A stretch of DNA of 64,000 nt, from the NCBI RefSeq assembly GCF_008692035.1, contig NZ_VTFG01000004.1, forward strand, positions 1 to 64,000, given 5' to 3'. This document shows positions 17,836-26,020 of the stretch, in pieces. How positions within the stretch are numbered: position 1 is the stretch's first letter; the number at the start of each line of letters is the position of its first letter. The DNA is from Pseudomonas marginalis. GTDB lineage: Bacteria > Pseudomonadota > Gammaproteobacteria > Pseudomonadales > Pseudomonadaceae. Both the position numbers and the translations under genes were made by a program. The notes beneath the pieces are model-generated. The model searched no databases. It was given only the letters and a program-made list of their open reading frames with translations, and was not told where the DNA came from.

Positions 17836-20800
17836 ATGTACGAATTTGCCCCGCTGATTGCCGCTGCGGCGACCGAGCCACTGCCTGCCAGCCCCGTCTT
17901 GTTTGCCACCCAGGATGATCTGAAGCTGATCAACAGCCTGGTTGCACTGCTGTCCCCCGCCGTACCGCACAATTGGACGCTGCTGGGGCCTCCCGCGTTG
18001 ATCGCGGTCGACCGCAACTCCAGGCTTGGCCAATGGATGGTGCTGTTCGGCAAGGCTATCAACCAGAGCGTGTTCCTGGCATGGGCCGACGCGCAGCACC
18101 TGGAGTATCGAAGCATCAAGGTCATGGGAAGCTCCCTGCACGCCAATGTCATTCACGAGGACCAAATGACACCCAGGGCCTTTCATCTTCATGACGACCC
18201 AGGCTGGCTGGAAGTGTCCGCGCCGATCCTGGGCATCTCCGAGATCATTGATCCCAACCAGCTGGGCGTGCCCTATATCGACTTGCCAAACGGGCACAGT
18301 ACGTTTGAATTGCCACTCGAGTTGACGCTGGCGTTCTACGGCTACACGTTGCCCAAAAACCAGATCCAGGCGCGGATGATTGTCGATGAGCTGCAGGCCT
18401 ACCATGCCTTTCCAACGATGGGTGACAATGGCCGCGCGCAGTCGGCGACACGCCATGAAATGCACGCCCAGCACCTGGATTTGCTGCAACTGGCCGATAA
18501 CCTCGAGCAATGCATGGCCAGCGCGGCAGCCACGGATGAACCCCATGACAGCTACCTCGCTTACCGCCAGCGCCTCACGCTGAGGTCTGACTCTTTCGTA
18601 GCTCACACCTTGAAAGAAGCCGCGCAATTACTGCAGAGCGTGATCAATTCGATCGAGTTCACGCAGACGTTCCCGACTGCGCTGGGTCCCGATGAATACT
18701 TTATTTATTCCGGCGAGGATCATTCCCTGCGGGCCTCATCCGCGCAGATCCAGGGGACCAGTATCAGCCTGCGTACGCACCTGGGCGGTGCGCCAGTGGC
18801 GGGTCGGCTGATTCGCCTGGCGCAATATGCGTCGTTGCTGGGAGAACAGGTGGCCTCCAATAACAGCCTGAGCCTGGCGCAGCTCATGCACTTCTACGCC
18901 ATCGAGGTCCCCCTCCAGGCCAGCGAGGTGCACGCCCTGATCGCGCGCCTGCGCCAGTCATCCGTGCCTGGGCAGCCGTACTGCAGTGAAGCGGCCCAGG
19001 ATGCGCAATGGCTCAAGCGCAAACAAAACAGCCTGAGCGCCCTGAATAACTTCAATCGGCTGCAGACAGAGCTGGAGCGAGTCAGCGCTGGCAAACAACC
19101 CGATGAAAAGGTTGAGCTCGACGATACGGTCGAGCTGGACACTGACTCGATGTTCTACCAGTTGCTGGAGGAGAGCGCCGAAAAACTGCTGATGATGATC
19201 AAGCACAGATCATTTGTCGCCATTTGCGTGAAACGCGGTATCGACGACGAAAAGGCGCTGGTACTGCTGACTGAAGAGGGGTACGTGGGCGCGGACGACA
19301 GGGACGGCAGGCGCAGAAACCTCACGGACGATATCGTCTCCAGTCCAGCGCTCAAGCGCTGTCTCACGCCCTTGCAGGAGCTGGCCAAACAATTGGGTGG
19401 CGAGCTGCGCAGTGATATGAAGGCCACCCTCAAGCAGTTGATGAAGTTCCTGCGCATGCCCGAAGTGAAGACAGCGGAGCAGGCCCGGCAGGCGGCGCAC
19501 TACCTGAGGGCCGTCAGGGCTGCGACACCACGGCTGGGCAACTACTGGCAGGGCCTGGGCCAGCCGCAGCCGTCATTGCTGACCTTATCCAGCACACAAC
19601 GCCGACAGGTATACGAAGCGCAGCAGGCATTTGCACAGGCGCAGGGAGCGCCCCTGTTCAAGTGGCTCGGCGAACCTTGTTGGGCGGGCAAGAGTGCCCC
19701 CAGGATCCGTGCCGAAGCGGACATGCTGCTGAACCAGATGGTGCAGAGCCCGCGCAGCCAGCTATTGGTCGAGCGCCTGGACACCCTCGTCATCTGGTCC
19801 GATGCAGCACTGCATGGCACAACGCCGCAACAGCGCCGGCAGACGCTGCTGCTCAGCGCGCTGATCCTGAGCCTGGACGAACAGGCCGGCACACAACGCA
19901 ACCTGGTCGGCGGGCTGGCCATCGACACCGATTACTACTGGGGTGACAACTGCGCACTGGTGCGCAGCAATCTGGAAGCCCTCCTGCGCCAGACCCTTCT
20001 GGAGGGTGCACCATTGGCCGCGCATTTGCTGCTCAGTGGCAGCGCGCCACAATTGCTCGTGCGCAACATCCCCGAAACCTTGCCTTACCTGTGTAACCAG
20101 AACTGGGTCGTGTTCAAGCAGTTCGTCGATTTCATCGAGCTGAAAACCCCTGGCGCCAGCCGGTACATGACACTTGAGAACATCATGACCCTGGTCCATA
20201 ACCCTGCCACGACGCTCAACCGGGAATTCTGGGCGCTGCCTCCTACGGTCGATCCCGTCCTCGACTGGGCGCGTGCCAATGGCGTGGTGGATGCGACGGA
20301 CACGGACCTGCCCTTTAAAGGCGAGCTCGCCGTGCGCACCTATGAGAAACAGAAGCGCACACTCAACGATGCCTTCGGATCGCTGCACACCCCCTATCCG
20401 GATCAGAAGGAGGCGGCATTGAGGTACCTGCGTGAGGTCTATCCGGATAACGCTCACCTGGACAAAACCGTGTTCATGCCGGCGCCCTTCCTTCCGCCCG
20501 GTATTCGCTATCCGCAAGTCAGCACCCAGGATATTTCCTTTTCCCTGGCCGAACTGTATCTGGCCGGTGAGTTAAAGCACATGGAACGCTGGAGGGCGAT
20601 TCAGCCACAGGTACGTGTCAACAGGTTTTCGCCGCCCTTGAGAACGCTCAAGGACCACAACGCTGATGAAAACTTCCACGCCGCGCTCGAATCCATCCGT
20701 GAGAGTTATATCGTGTACATTGCCTACCTGCTGGCCTGCCTGCCGCTGCCCAGGCGTGTCAGCCTGGAGCAGGGAAACATCGCACTGTACCTGCTGCGCA

Positions 20801-21282
20801 AACCGTCCCCCGCTGCCCGGGACACGATGATCACCGCACATTTTGGATGCCTGTTGCGTGTTCGCTACCAGCGGGATCGCTACCTGCTGCAACTGCTGCC
20901 CAGGCAGATGCTGGTCACGCAGCTGGCCAACCCGCCATCCGGCTTGCTGAATGACCCGGTCGCCCCAGGCCCTGTTCAGTTGCAGATCGATTGGAGTGCT
21001 TATCTCACCGGTTCCGAACCCGTGGCGGGCGCCAGTTCGCAGGTCCTGCTCCATCCCCTGGACACCACCCTCATAACGGATACCCAGGGTGACCCCGCCC
21101 CCATACCGAAGTCCTGGCAATCGGCACGACTCGAAGCGATTGCCAGGATGGTCGTTGACCAGTGCCTGCTCAGTAACCACCGGGATCTGAGTGAGTCCAC
21201 GCAGAACCTCAACAATGTGGAAAAGGTCCTGCTGATCAACAAACGCCGAAACGAGCGTTTGCACAATCTGAAACCCTATTAA
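17836..21282 (+). CDS. Very large protein of unknown function (1148 residues)
   Basis: I do not recognise a domain in this 1148-residue protein. There is no signal peptide or lipobox at the N terminus. Residues 415-475 are charged and likely helical with an acidic patch (VELDDTVELDTDS). Residues about 780-1050 alternate helices and strands, including a hydrophobic stretch (YIVYIAYLLACLPLP, about 960-975) that could insert in a membrane. The end is basic and Asn-rich. Its general look recalls the large host- or competitor-directed proteins common in plant-associated Pseudomonas, but I cannot name a family. It has no partner gene, follows the npp operon where P. aeruginosa has fabI, and probably belongs to a strain-variable insertion. 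Confidence 0.7.
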   Translation: MYEFAPLIAAAATEPLPASPVLFATQDDLKLINSLVALLSPAVPHNWTLLGPPALIAVDRNSRLGQWMVLFGKAINQSVFLAWADAQHLEYRSIKVMGSSLHANVIHEDQMTPRAFHLHDDPGWLEVSAPILGISEIIDPNQLGVPYIDLPNGHSTFELPLELTLAFYGYTLPKNQIQARMIVDELQAYHAFPTMGDNGRAQSATRHEMHAQHLDLLQLADNLEQCMASAAATDEPHDSYLAYRQRLTLRSDSFVAHTLKEAAQLLQSVINSIEFTQTFPTALGPDEYFIYSGEDHSLRASSAQIQGTSISLRTHLGGAPVAGRLIRLAQYASLLGEQVASNNSLSLAQLMHFYAIEVPLQASEVHALIARLRQSSVPGQPYCSEAAQDAQWLKRKQNSLSALNNFNRLQTELERVSAGKQPDEKVELDDTVELDTDSMFYQLLEESAEKLLMMIKHRSFVAICVKRGIDDEKALVLLTEEGYVGADDRDGRRRNLTDDIVSSPALKRCLTPLQELAKQLGGELRSDMKATLKQLMKFLRMPEVKTAEQARQAAHYLRAVRAATPRLGNYWQGLGQPQPSLLTLSSTQRRQVYEAQQAFAQAQGAPLFKWLGEPCWAGKSAPRIRAEADMLLNQMVQSPRSQLLVERLDTLVIWSDAALHGTTPQQRRQTLLLSALILSLDEQAGTQRNLVGGLAIDTDYYWGDNCALVRSNLEALLRQTLLEGAPLAAHLLLSGSAPQLLVRNIPETLPYLCNQNWVVFKQFVDFIELKTPGASRYMTLENIMTLVHNPATTLNREFWALPPTVDPVLDWARANGVVDATDTDLPFKGELAVRTYEKQKRTLNDAFGSLHTPYPDQKEAALRYLREVYPDNAHLDKTVFMPAPFLPPGIRYPQVSTQDISFSLAELYLAGELKHMERWRAIQPQVRVNRFSPPLRTLKDHNADENFHAALESIRESYIVYIAYLLACLPLPRRVSLEQGNIALYLLRKPSPAARDTMITAHFGCLLRVRYQRDRYLLQLLPRQMLVTQLANPPSGLLNDPVAPGPVQLQIDWSAYLTGSEPVAGASSQVLLHPLDTTLITDTQGDPAPIPKSWQSARLEAIARMVVDQCLLSNHRDLSESTQNLNNVEKVLLINKRRNERLHNLKPY

Positions 21283-21355
21283 GTCATCGGCTACCCAAAC
21301 GCCAGGGTCTGTGCAACGATCCGTTTCTGATCTTGACTGCCCTGGAGTCGCGCCC

Positions 21356-22243
21356 ATGACACCGCCCGCCCCTTTCCCCGCCGCACCGCGCTTCTGGCGC
21401 GACGAGCGCCTGCCGTTCATCGAAGCGCGCACCATCGCCGACGGGCGCAAGGTCACTTACACCCGTCACGCCCATGAGCATTTCTCCATCGGCGCGATCA
21501 CCACCGGGCGCAGCTATTACCATTACGGCGCCGATACATTCCAGATCAGCGCCGGCACCGTGGTGTTGATGAACCCCGGCGATGTGCATGCCTGCAACCC
21601 TATCCACGACCAGCCCTGGTCCTATCACATGCTCTACCTCGATACGCCCTGGCTGACCGAATTACAGTACCAACTGGGCTTCAGCACCGACCAGGGTTAT
21701 CGCGCTTTCAATACGCCGTATACCCGTGACCCGCTGCTGTACAGCGGCTTGCTGGCGTTGTACCGGATGCTGGTGAACGAGCAGGCCGAATTGCTGCAAA
21801 AGCAGAGCGCACTGGTGAGCTACTTCACTGAAGTCCAGCAGCGCCTGAACCCTTCACCCACACCGGTGCGCGAGGTCAACCACAAGCTGGAGCGAGCCGC
21901 CGAGTACATCCGTGCGCACTGCACCGAGGCGTTGAAACTCGAAGACATCTGCCAGGCGGCCGAACTGTCGCCGTCCTACCTGATCCGCGCCTTCAAGCAG
22001 TACTACGGGCTGACGCCCCACGCGTTCCTGGTCAACCAGCGCATCCAGTTTGCCCGCACCCAGCTGCGCAAGGGCGAGTTGATCGCCGACGTAGCACTTG
22101 CTGCGGGCTTTGCCGACCAGGCGCACTTCCAGCGCACCTTCAAGCAACATTTCGCCGCCACCCCCGGGCAATACCGCGAGGTGCTCAAGCCATCAGCAAA
22201 TAACCCACACTGGCCACCAGCAACGCGGCCATCGAGCGGTTGA
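21356..22243 (+). CDS. AraC-family transcriptional regulator
   Basis: A 295-residue AraC regulator. The N-terminal cupin-like effector domain has HAHEHFSIGAITTGRSYYHYG (split here as HAHEHFSIG and TGRSYYHYG) and MNPGDVHACNP. The C-terminal 100 residues hold two helix-turn-helix motifs (LEDICQAAELSPSYLIRAFK and IADVALAAGFADQAHFQRTF) and end in the HFAATPGQYR signature. The ATG at 21356 is chosen. It is convergent with a LysE-type exporter gene and overlaps it by 59 bases. AraC-LysE pairs of this kind are common in Pseudomonas and suggest that the regulator controls export of an amino-acid-like solute. Confidence 0.9.
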   Translation: MTPPAPFPAAPRFWRDERLPFIEARTIADGRKVTYTRHAHEHFSIGAITTGRSYYHYGADTFQISAGTVVLMNPGDVHACNPIHDQPWSYHMLYLDTPWLTELQYQLGFSTDQGYRAFNTPYTRDPLLYSGLLALYRMLVNEQAELLQKQSALVSYFTEVQQRLNPSPTPVREVNHKLERAAEYIRAHCTEALKLEDICQAAELSPSYLIRAFKQYYGLTPHAFLVNQRIQFARTQLRKGELIADVALAAGFADQAHFQRTFKQHFAATPGQYREVLKPSANNPHWPPATRPSSG

Positions 22244-22772
22244 ACAGGCGCACGCCGTGGGGATTGTCCAGGTAACGGCGTAGAAAGGTCCCGGCATAGG
22301 CCCAGCACGCCACCGACAGGTAGCAGATCACCAGGTAGAGACTGGCAAACAGCCAGACTTGCCGCCCATCGCCGTCGGCCACAAACAGGCCCATACCCGC
22401 CACACAGGCCAGCCAGGCCTTGGGGTTGAGCCATTGCATGATCGCGCCGTAGAGCATGGATGGCGCTGTCGCGCTGCCCTCTGCGTCGAGCTGGCCGTCA
22501 TCCACCGCCAGTTTCCAGGCCATGTACAGCAGGAACGCCACCCCGCCCCACTGGATCAACTGGGTCAGGATGGGCCAGCGCACCAGCACCTCGTGCAGCC
22601 CCAGGCCGATCAGCACCAACAGCAAGGTAAAGCCAACGGCAGCGCCGAACACATGCTTCTGGCTGGCGACAAAACCGAAGCGCGCGCCTGAACTCAGGGC
22701 GACCACGTTGACCGGTCCCGGCGTGATGGACGTGGCCAGGGCGAAGGCGGCCATGGAAATGATCAAGCTCAT
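22185..22772 (-). CDS. LysE/RhtB-family amino-acid exporter
   Basis: A 195-residue inner-membrane protein with about six membrane segments. The family signature SITPGPVNVVALSSGARFG is at residues 15-33, and LNPKAWLACVAGMGLF matches the conserved mid-protein motif. LysE-type carriers export amino acids or analogues such as homoserine lactone. The start at 22772 is the ATG before MSLIISMAAF. The 3' end overlaps the AraC gene tail. The substrate cannot be assigned. Confidence 0.9.
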   Translation of the reverse strand: MSLIISMAAFALATSITPGPVNVVALSSGARFGFVASQKHVFGAAVGFTLLLVLIGLGLHEVLVRWPILTQLIQWGGVAFLLYMAWKLAVDDGQLDAEGSATAPSMLYGAIMQWLNPKAWLACVAGMGLFVADGDGRQVWLFASLYLVICYLSVACWAYAGTFLRRYLDNPHGVRLFNRSMAALLVASVGYLLMA

Positions 22773-22957
22773 TGCGGTTCCCTTTTTATGATGAGGCGTA
22801 AACAGGGTTCCACGGTATAAGGCCGGGTCAAATCGGTATTGAACAAAATCACCCTGGGGCGTGGACCACACAGTCTTCGACGCCACACACCCGCCCATCC
22901 TCAGCCAGGATCTGGACCTAGTGCAGTGGCTTGGGCAAAGGTGTGTGGATGCCGGCG

Positions 22958-23587
22958 TTAACGCTGCGTGGGGATGCGAATTTCGCCATCCCGGCATTGG
23001 GTTTTCACACTGCGCGGGCAACCGGCGAAGGCCAGGTCCTTGGTCAGGCACACACGCACCTCCGACAGCACCTTGCCTTTGCAGATCACCGCCAGCCCAT
23101 GGTTGCCCATGCGCGGGTTGCTTTCGCGAAACAGCGCCTCGATCTCGCGGGCCGGCAACGACGGCGGCGTGTTGAACGGCTGCAGTTGCGCAGGGATGGC
23201 AACCACGCCCAGCGCCGCATCGGTTTTCTCCAGGTATGCCAAGGGATCCAGCCCGCTGCAGGTGCCGTGCTTGGCCCATTCGTGGGTGAGCAGCGAGCGC
23301 GTCGGGAACAGCGCCGCGCCTTTGTCCATCTCTTCGCGGCTCAAGCGCGATTGCGGCGCGCAGGTCGCCGGCCACCCTCCCCGCGCGTATTGCGGCCACA
23401 AGCCGTGCAGCACAAAGCCGTAGCCCTTGCCCGAACACTGCTCGTTGTCCGGGTGCGTCAGGCAGAAGGTCGGCGACCATGACAGCGACAACACATAAAA
23501 ATCAAATTCCCCAGGCGTCCCTTGGCTACGCGGGGCCGCCATCGCCGTTGTGGCAAGTGCCAGCCACAGGATCATCCAGTATTTCAT
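22958..23587 (-). CDS. Secreted ribonuclease T2-family enzyme (RNase I type)
   Basis: A 209-residue protein with a signal peptide ending at AMA (about residue 17). Both catalytic segments of the T2 family are intact: CAS-1 FVLHGLWPQY with His61 and CAS-2 THEWAKHGTCSG with His102, Glu103 and His107. Cysteines at about 42, 51, 76 and 110 can form the family's disulfides. T2 enzymes are metal-independent endoribonucleases acting in the periplasm or outside the cell, giving 2',3'-cyclic phosphates. It is followed downstream by the LysE gene region and lies 19 bases from the oxidoreductase gene. Confidence 0.93.
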   Translation of the reverse strand: MKYWMILWLALATTAMAAPRSQGTPGEFDFYVLSLSWSPTFCLTHPDNEQCSGKGYGFVLHGLWPQYARGGWPATCAPQSRLSREEMDKGAALFPTRSLLTHEWAKHGTCSGLDPLAYLEKTDAALGVVAIPAQLQPFNTPPSLPAREIEALFRESNPRMGNHGLAVICKGKVLSEVRVCLTKDLAFAGCPRSVKTQCRDGEIRIPTQR

Positions 23588-23606
23588 TGAGCTATTCCTT
23601 GGAAAA

Positions 23607-24587
23607 TCATCCCGGCAGATTGGGATTTCGTTGCAGGACCTTGTCCAGGATCCGATCGGTCTTCAACGCCTCGATGGCCAGCGACGGATGCTCGGCTTCG
23701 CCGCGAATATGCGCGTTCATGGCCACTACGTGGTGCCATTGGATATGCGGGTGGCATGGCACTTCCAGCACCTCGTTGGTCTCGCCCTCCAGGTGCAGCG
23801 GCTGGTCTTCGAAGACCGAGAACTGGATGCGCCCACGGCTGCCGATCAACTCGACCCGGTCCTCACGGCGGTCGGCGACGAAGTTCCAGCAGCCCATGCC
23901 CAGCGCGCCCGAACTGAAGGTCCAGCAGGCCGTCACGGCGTCCTCGGCGGCATAGTGCCCGGCCTGTCGTGCCGTAAAGCCCGCGACCTCGACAATATCC
24001 CCGGCCAGGTACTGGAACAGGTCGAAACCGTGGCTGGCCAGATCGGCAAAGTAGCCACCACCGGCAATGCTCGGGTCGGTGCGCCAGTTGGCGGCGCTGG
24101 CGTCCTCGGCGGCCGGCGGTTTGCACAGGGTCCAGGTCAGCTGGCGTAACGTGCCGATGCGCCCGTCCTGCAGCCACGCGCGCACTTGCTGGAAGCGTGG
24201 CAGCGAGCGCCGGTAGTAGGAAACAAACAGGTGCAGCCCGGCGCGCTCGAAAGTGCGCTGCATCAGCGCGCTCTGTTCGGCGTTCAGCGCCATCGGCTTC
24301 TCGACGCAGCAATGCTTGCCGGCCGCCGCCACCATCAGGCTGTATTCCAGATGGCTGTCGGGCGGCGTGGCGATGTACACCGCGTCCACTTCGGGGTCGT
24401 TGATCAGTGCCTGGGCGTCGGTGTAGTAACGGGCAATCCCATGGCGCGATGCATAATCGCGCACCGCCTCCTCGCGCCGCCCCATCACGGCCACCAGCGC
24501 CGAACCTGGCGCTTTGTAGAAAGCGGGTCCACTCTTCAATTCAGTGACACTGCCACACCCGATCATGCCCCAACGTACGCTGCTCAT
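23607..24587 (-). CDS. Gfo/Idh/MocA-family NAD(P)-dependent oxidoreductase
   Basis: A protein of about 326 residues with the start at 24587 (MSSVRWGMIGCGSVTE; GAGGA upstream). The N-terminal Rossmann fold has GCGSV, and EKPMALN holds the catalytic-region lysine of the family. The C-terminal half is the mixed alpha/beta substrate domain (YYRRSLPRF, WRTDPSIAGGGYFADLASHGFDLFQYL). Relatives oxidise sugars or cyclitols. It lies away from the inositol locus and may be cotranscribed with the RNase T2 gene. Confidence 0.88.
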   Translation of the reverse strand: MSSVRWGMIGCGSVTELKSGPAFYKAPGSALVAVMGRREEAVRDYASRHGIARYYTDAQALINDPEVDAVYIATPPDSHLEYSLMVAAAGKHCCVEKPMALNAEQSALMQRTFERAGLHLFVSYYRRSLPRFQQVRAWLQDGRIGTLRQLTWTLCKPPAAEDASAANWRTDPSIAGGGYFADLASHGFDLFQYLAGDIVEVAGFTARQAGHYAAEDAVTACWTFSSGALGMGCWNFVADRREDRVELIGSRGRIQFSVFEDQPLHLEGETNEVLEVPCHPHIQWHHVVAMNAHIRGEAEHPSLAIEALKTDRILDKVLQRNPNLPG

Positions 24588-24714
24588 CTGTTTTCCTCGT
24601 CCGTTTTCATCAATCGGGCAGTATCCACATCCCCACCGCGGCGCGCCATCACCACTTAGCATGACAATTGCATTACACTTTTATGACACTCATCCCGCTG
24701 CGGGGGCACAGACG

Positions 24715-25077
24715 ATGAAAATACGCGCAACGGTCATTTGCGAACACGAGGGGCATATCCTCTTCGTGCGCAAGGCCAGGTCAAAATGGGCCTTGCCGGG
24801 CGGCAAGGTGGAACGGGACGAGCGCCCGGTCGGTGCGGCCGAACGGGAGCTGGAAGAAGAAACCGGATTGAACGTGGACGGGCTGCTGTACTTGCAGGAG
24901 CTGAAGGCCCGCGACACCGTGCACCATGTATTTGAAGCCTCGGTGGTGAATATCGCGGATGCGCGGCCGCTGAACGAGATCGTCGACTGCCAGTGGCACG
25001 CCTATGGCGCCGTGGACCAACTGGACACCACCGACGCCACGCGGCACATCGTCAAAGCCTTTCTCCGGCGTCTGTAA
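24715..25077 (+). CDS. Nudix hydrolase
   Basis: A 120-residue Nudix enzyme. The Nudix box GX5EX7REUXEEXGU is complete between Gly30 and Leu52, including the REL and EEET metal-binding core. These enzymes cleave nucleoside diphosphates linked to another group; the KARSKWALPGGKVE start resembles 8-oxo-dGTPase and ADP-ribose hydrolase relatives, so the substrate is open. The ATG at 24715 is preferred; the frame is open further upstream but runs through the divergent oxidoreductase promoter. Confidence 0.92.
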   Translation: MKIRATVICEHEGHILFVRKARSKWALPGGKVERDERPVGAAERELEEETGLNVDGLLYLQELKARDTVHHVFEASVVNIADARPLNEIVDCQWHAYGAVDQLDTTDATRHIVKAFLRRL

Positions 25078-25131
25078 TACAGCGCCCAACCTGCTATCCA
25101 GCCCCCTTCGTTAGACCAGGCCATTTGCTCT

Positions 25132-25164
25132 CTGCCGTTCGACAAAGGATCTGTCGAGCGGCAG
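25132..25164 (+). repeat. Strong 13-bp stem-loop downstream of the Nudix gene
   Basis: CTGCCGTTCGACA (25132-25144) pairs with TGTCGAGCGGCAG (25152-25164) around a 7-base loop. The only non-Watson-Crick position is T-G, which pairs as a wobble in plus-strand RNA but mismatches on the minus strand. There is no following T-run. It may protect the Nudix transcript end. Confidence 0.55.
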
Positions 25165-25221
25165 CCGCTGTGTATGTCAAAGGCACCCACATGACCTGGT
25201 GAAGGGCGGCAGGCGGAGGTA

Positions 25222-25251
25222 TCAGTGGCGAGGGCGCTTCCCCTCACCGCT
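25222..25251 (-). repeat. Stem-loop just after the small hrp-box gene
   Basis: On the minus strand, CAGCGGTGAGGG pairs with CCCTCGCCACTG (one mismatch and one wobble) around a short loop, 13 bases past the stop of the 58-residue gene. It is in terminator position but lacks a U-tract. Confidence 0.45.
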
Positions 25252-25263
25252 GGGGGCTAAGAC

Positions 25264-25440
25264 TCAAAAACCGATCTGGGACGGGCCATTTCCTGACGCC
25301 GGTTCTTCTCCCGGGCGTTTCACCCGCGTTTGCTCTGCCATGTCCTCCGGTTGTACGCCGCCGAAATTGGTGATCGCATCCAAAGAGTTGGGTTGAGCAG
25401 CAGTCTGCGCGGGACCTACGATGTTAGAGCTATCGATCAT
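25264..25440 (-). CDS. Small HrpL-type-promoter gene, 58 residues, unknown function
   Basis: This 58-codon reading frame begins MIDSSNIVGPAQTAAQ and ends PSQIGF. It has no signal peptide or membrane segment and is rich in Ser, Gly, Pro, Gln and Asn, so it is probably disordered. A Ser pair at residues 4-5 and a Gln/Asn/Pro-rich N terminus are reminiscent of type III secreted proteins, although Asp3 is against the usual rule of no early acidic residue. A hrp box ends 59 bases upstream on the same strand and a hairpin follows. AAGG lies about ten bases before the ATG. No type III genes are in the window. I do not recognise it; it may be an effector, a regulon orphan or a relic. Confidence 0.5.
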   Translation of the reverse strand: MIDSSNIVGPAQTAAQPNSLDAITNFGGVQPEDMAEQTRVKRPGEEPASGNGPSQIGF

Positions 25441-25496
25441 CGTTCTTTACCTTCTTGCTCTACCCAACGGAATGTCGGGTTTCTCTGAGCTCTACC

Positions 25497-25524
25497 TTCG
25501 TGGCACTTTGAGATTTCCAGTTCC
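25497..25524 (-). promoter_or_regulatory. Candidate hrp box (HrpL-dependent promoter)
   Basis: Read on the minus strand, the site is GGAACT-N15-CCACGAA, against the known consensus GGAACC-N15/16-CCACNNA: one mismatch. It lies in the 94-base gap between the stop of the periplasmic sensor gene and the start of the 58-residue gene, at a normal promoter distance. Confidence 0.6.
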
Positions 25525-25534
25525 ATCAGCCTGC

Positions 25535-26020
25535 TCACGACCGAGGTTCTTTGCCTGCCAACTTTGCTTGGGCCTTTGCCTGCCCGCGCCTGTACAAGGC
25601 CTCCACCAGCTGCTGCCGTTCATCCTGGGGCAAGGTATCGGCGAACTGCGCCAGGGTACCGTCCACCAACGCCCGCAGCGCCATATCGGCCTCCCGTGCC
25701 TTGGCCAGTTCCGCTAGCAACGCCTCACGATCCAGGCTCGGCGCTTCCAATTGCTTGATCACCCCCAGCCGCGCCTCACGCCCGGCCATGATCAGCGGCT
25801 GGCTGTCGTCGCGATTGCGGCGCAGCAGTTGGCGCAGTTCCCTGCGCCGCTCCGGCGGCAACTTGACCATCGCCTGGCGCAGGCCGTGCTGGTTGACCAC
25901 CACTTCGGCAGGCCGGGCGTTGGCCATCCAATGGTAAAGACCGCCGCCCACCCCACCGATCAAAAATACGTTGAGCAGGATCGAGACAAACAACCACGGT
26001 TTCAGGGATCTGGCGGTCAT
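25535..26020 (-). CDS. CnrX/Spy-like periplasmic sensor protein
   Basis: A 161-residue protein with an N-terminal membrane anchor (about 9-31, LFVSILLNVFLIGGVGGGLYHW) and an all-helical periplasmic domain: PPERRRELRQLLRRNRDD and DTLPQDERQQLVEALYRR resemble the paired LTxxQ-type helices of Spy, CpxP, ZraP and CnrX. In CnrYXH, CnrX senses metal and sets free the ECF factor from CnrY. The His/Met metal ligands of CnrX are not clearly present, so the signal may be another stress. The gene overlaps the upstream membrane protein gene by 4 bases. Confidence 0.75.
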   Translation of the reverse strand: MTARSLKPWLFVSILLNVFLIGGVGGGLYHWMANARPAEVVVNQHGLRQAMVKLPPERRRELRQLLRRNRDDSQPLIMAGREARLGVIKQLEAPSLDREALLAELAKAREADMALRALVDGTLAQFADTLPQDERQQLVEALYRRGQAKAQAKLAGKEPRS

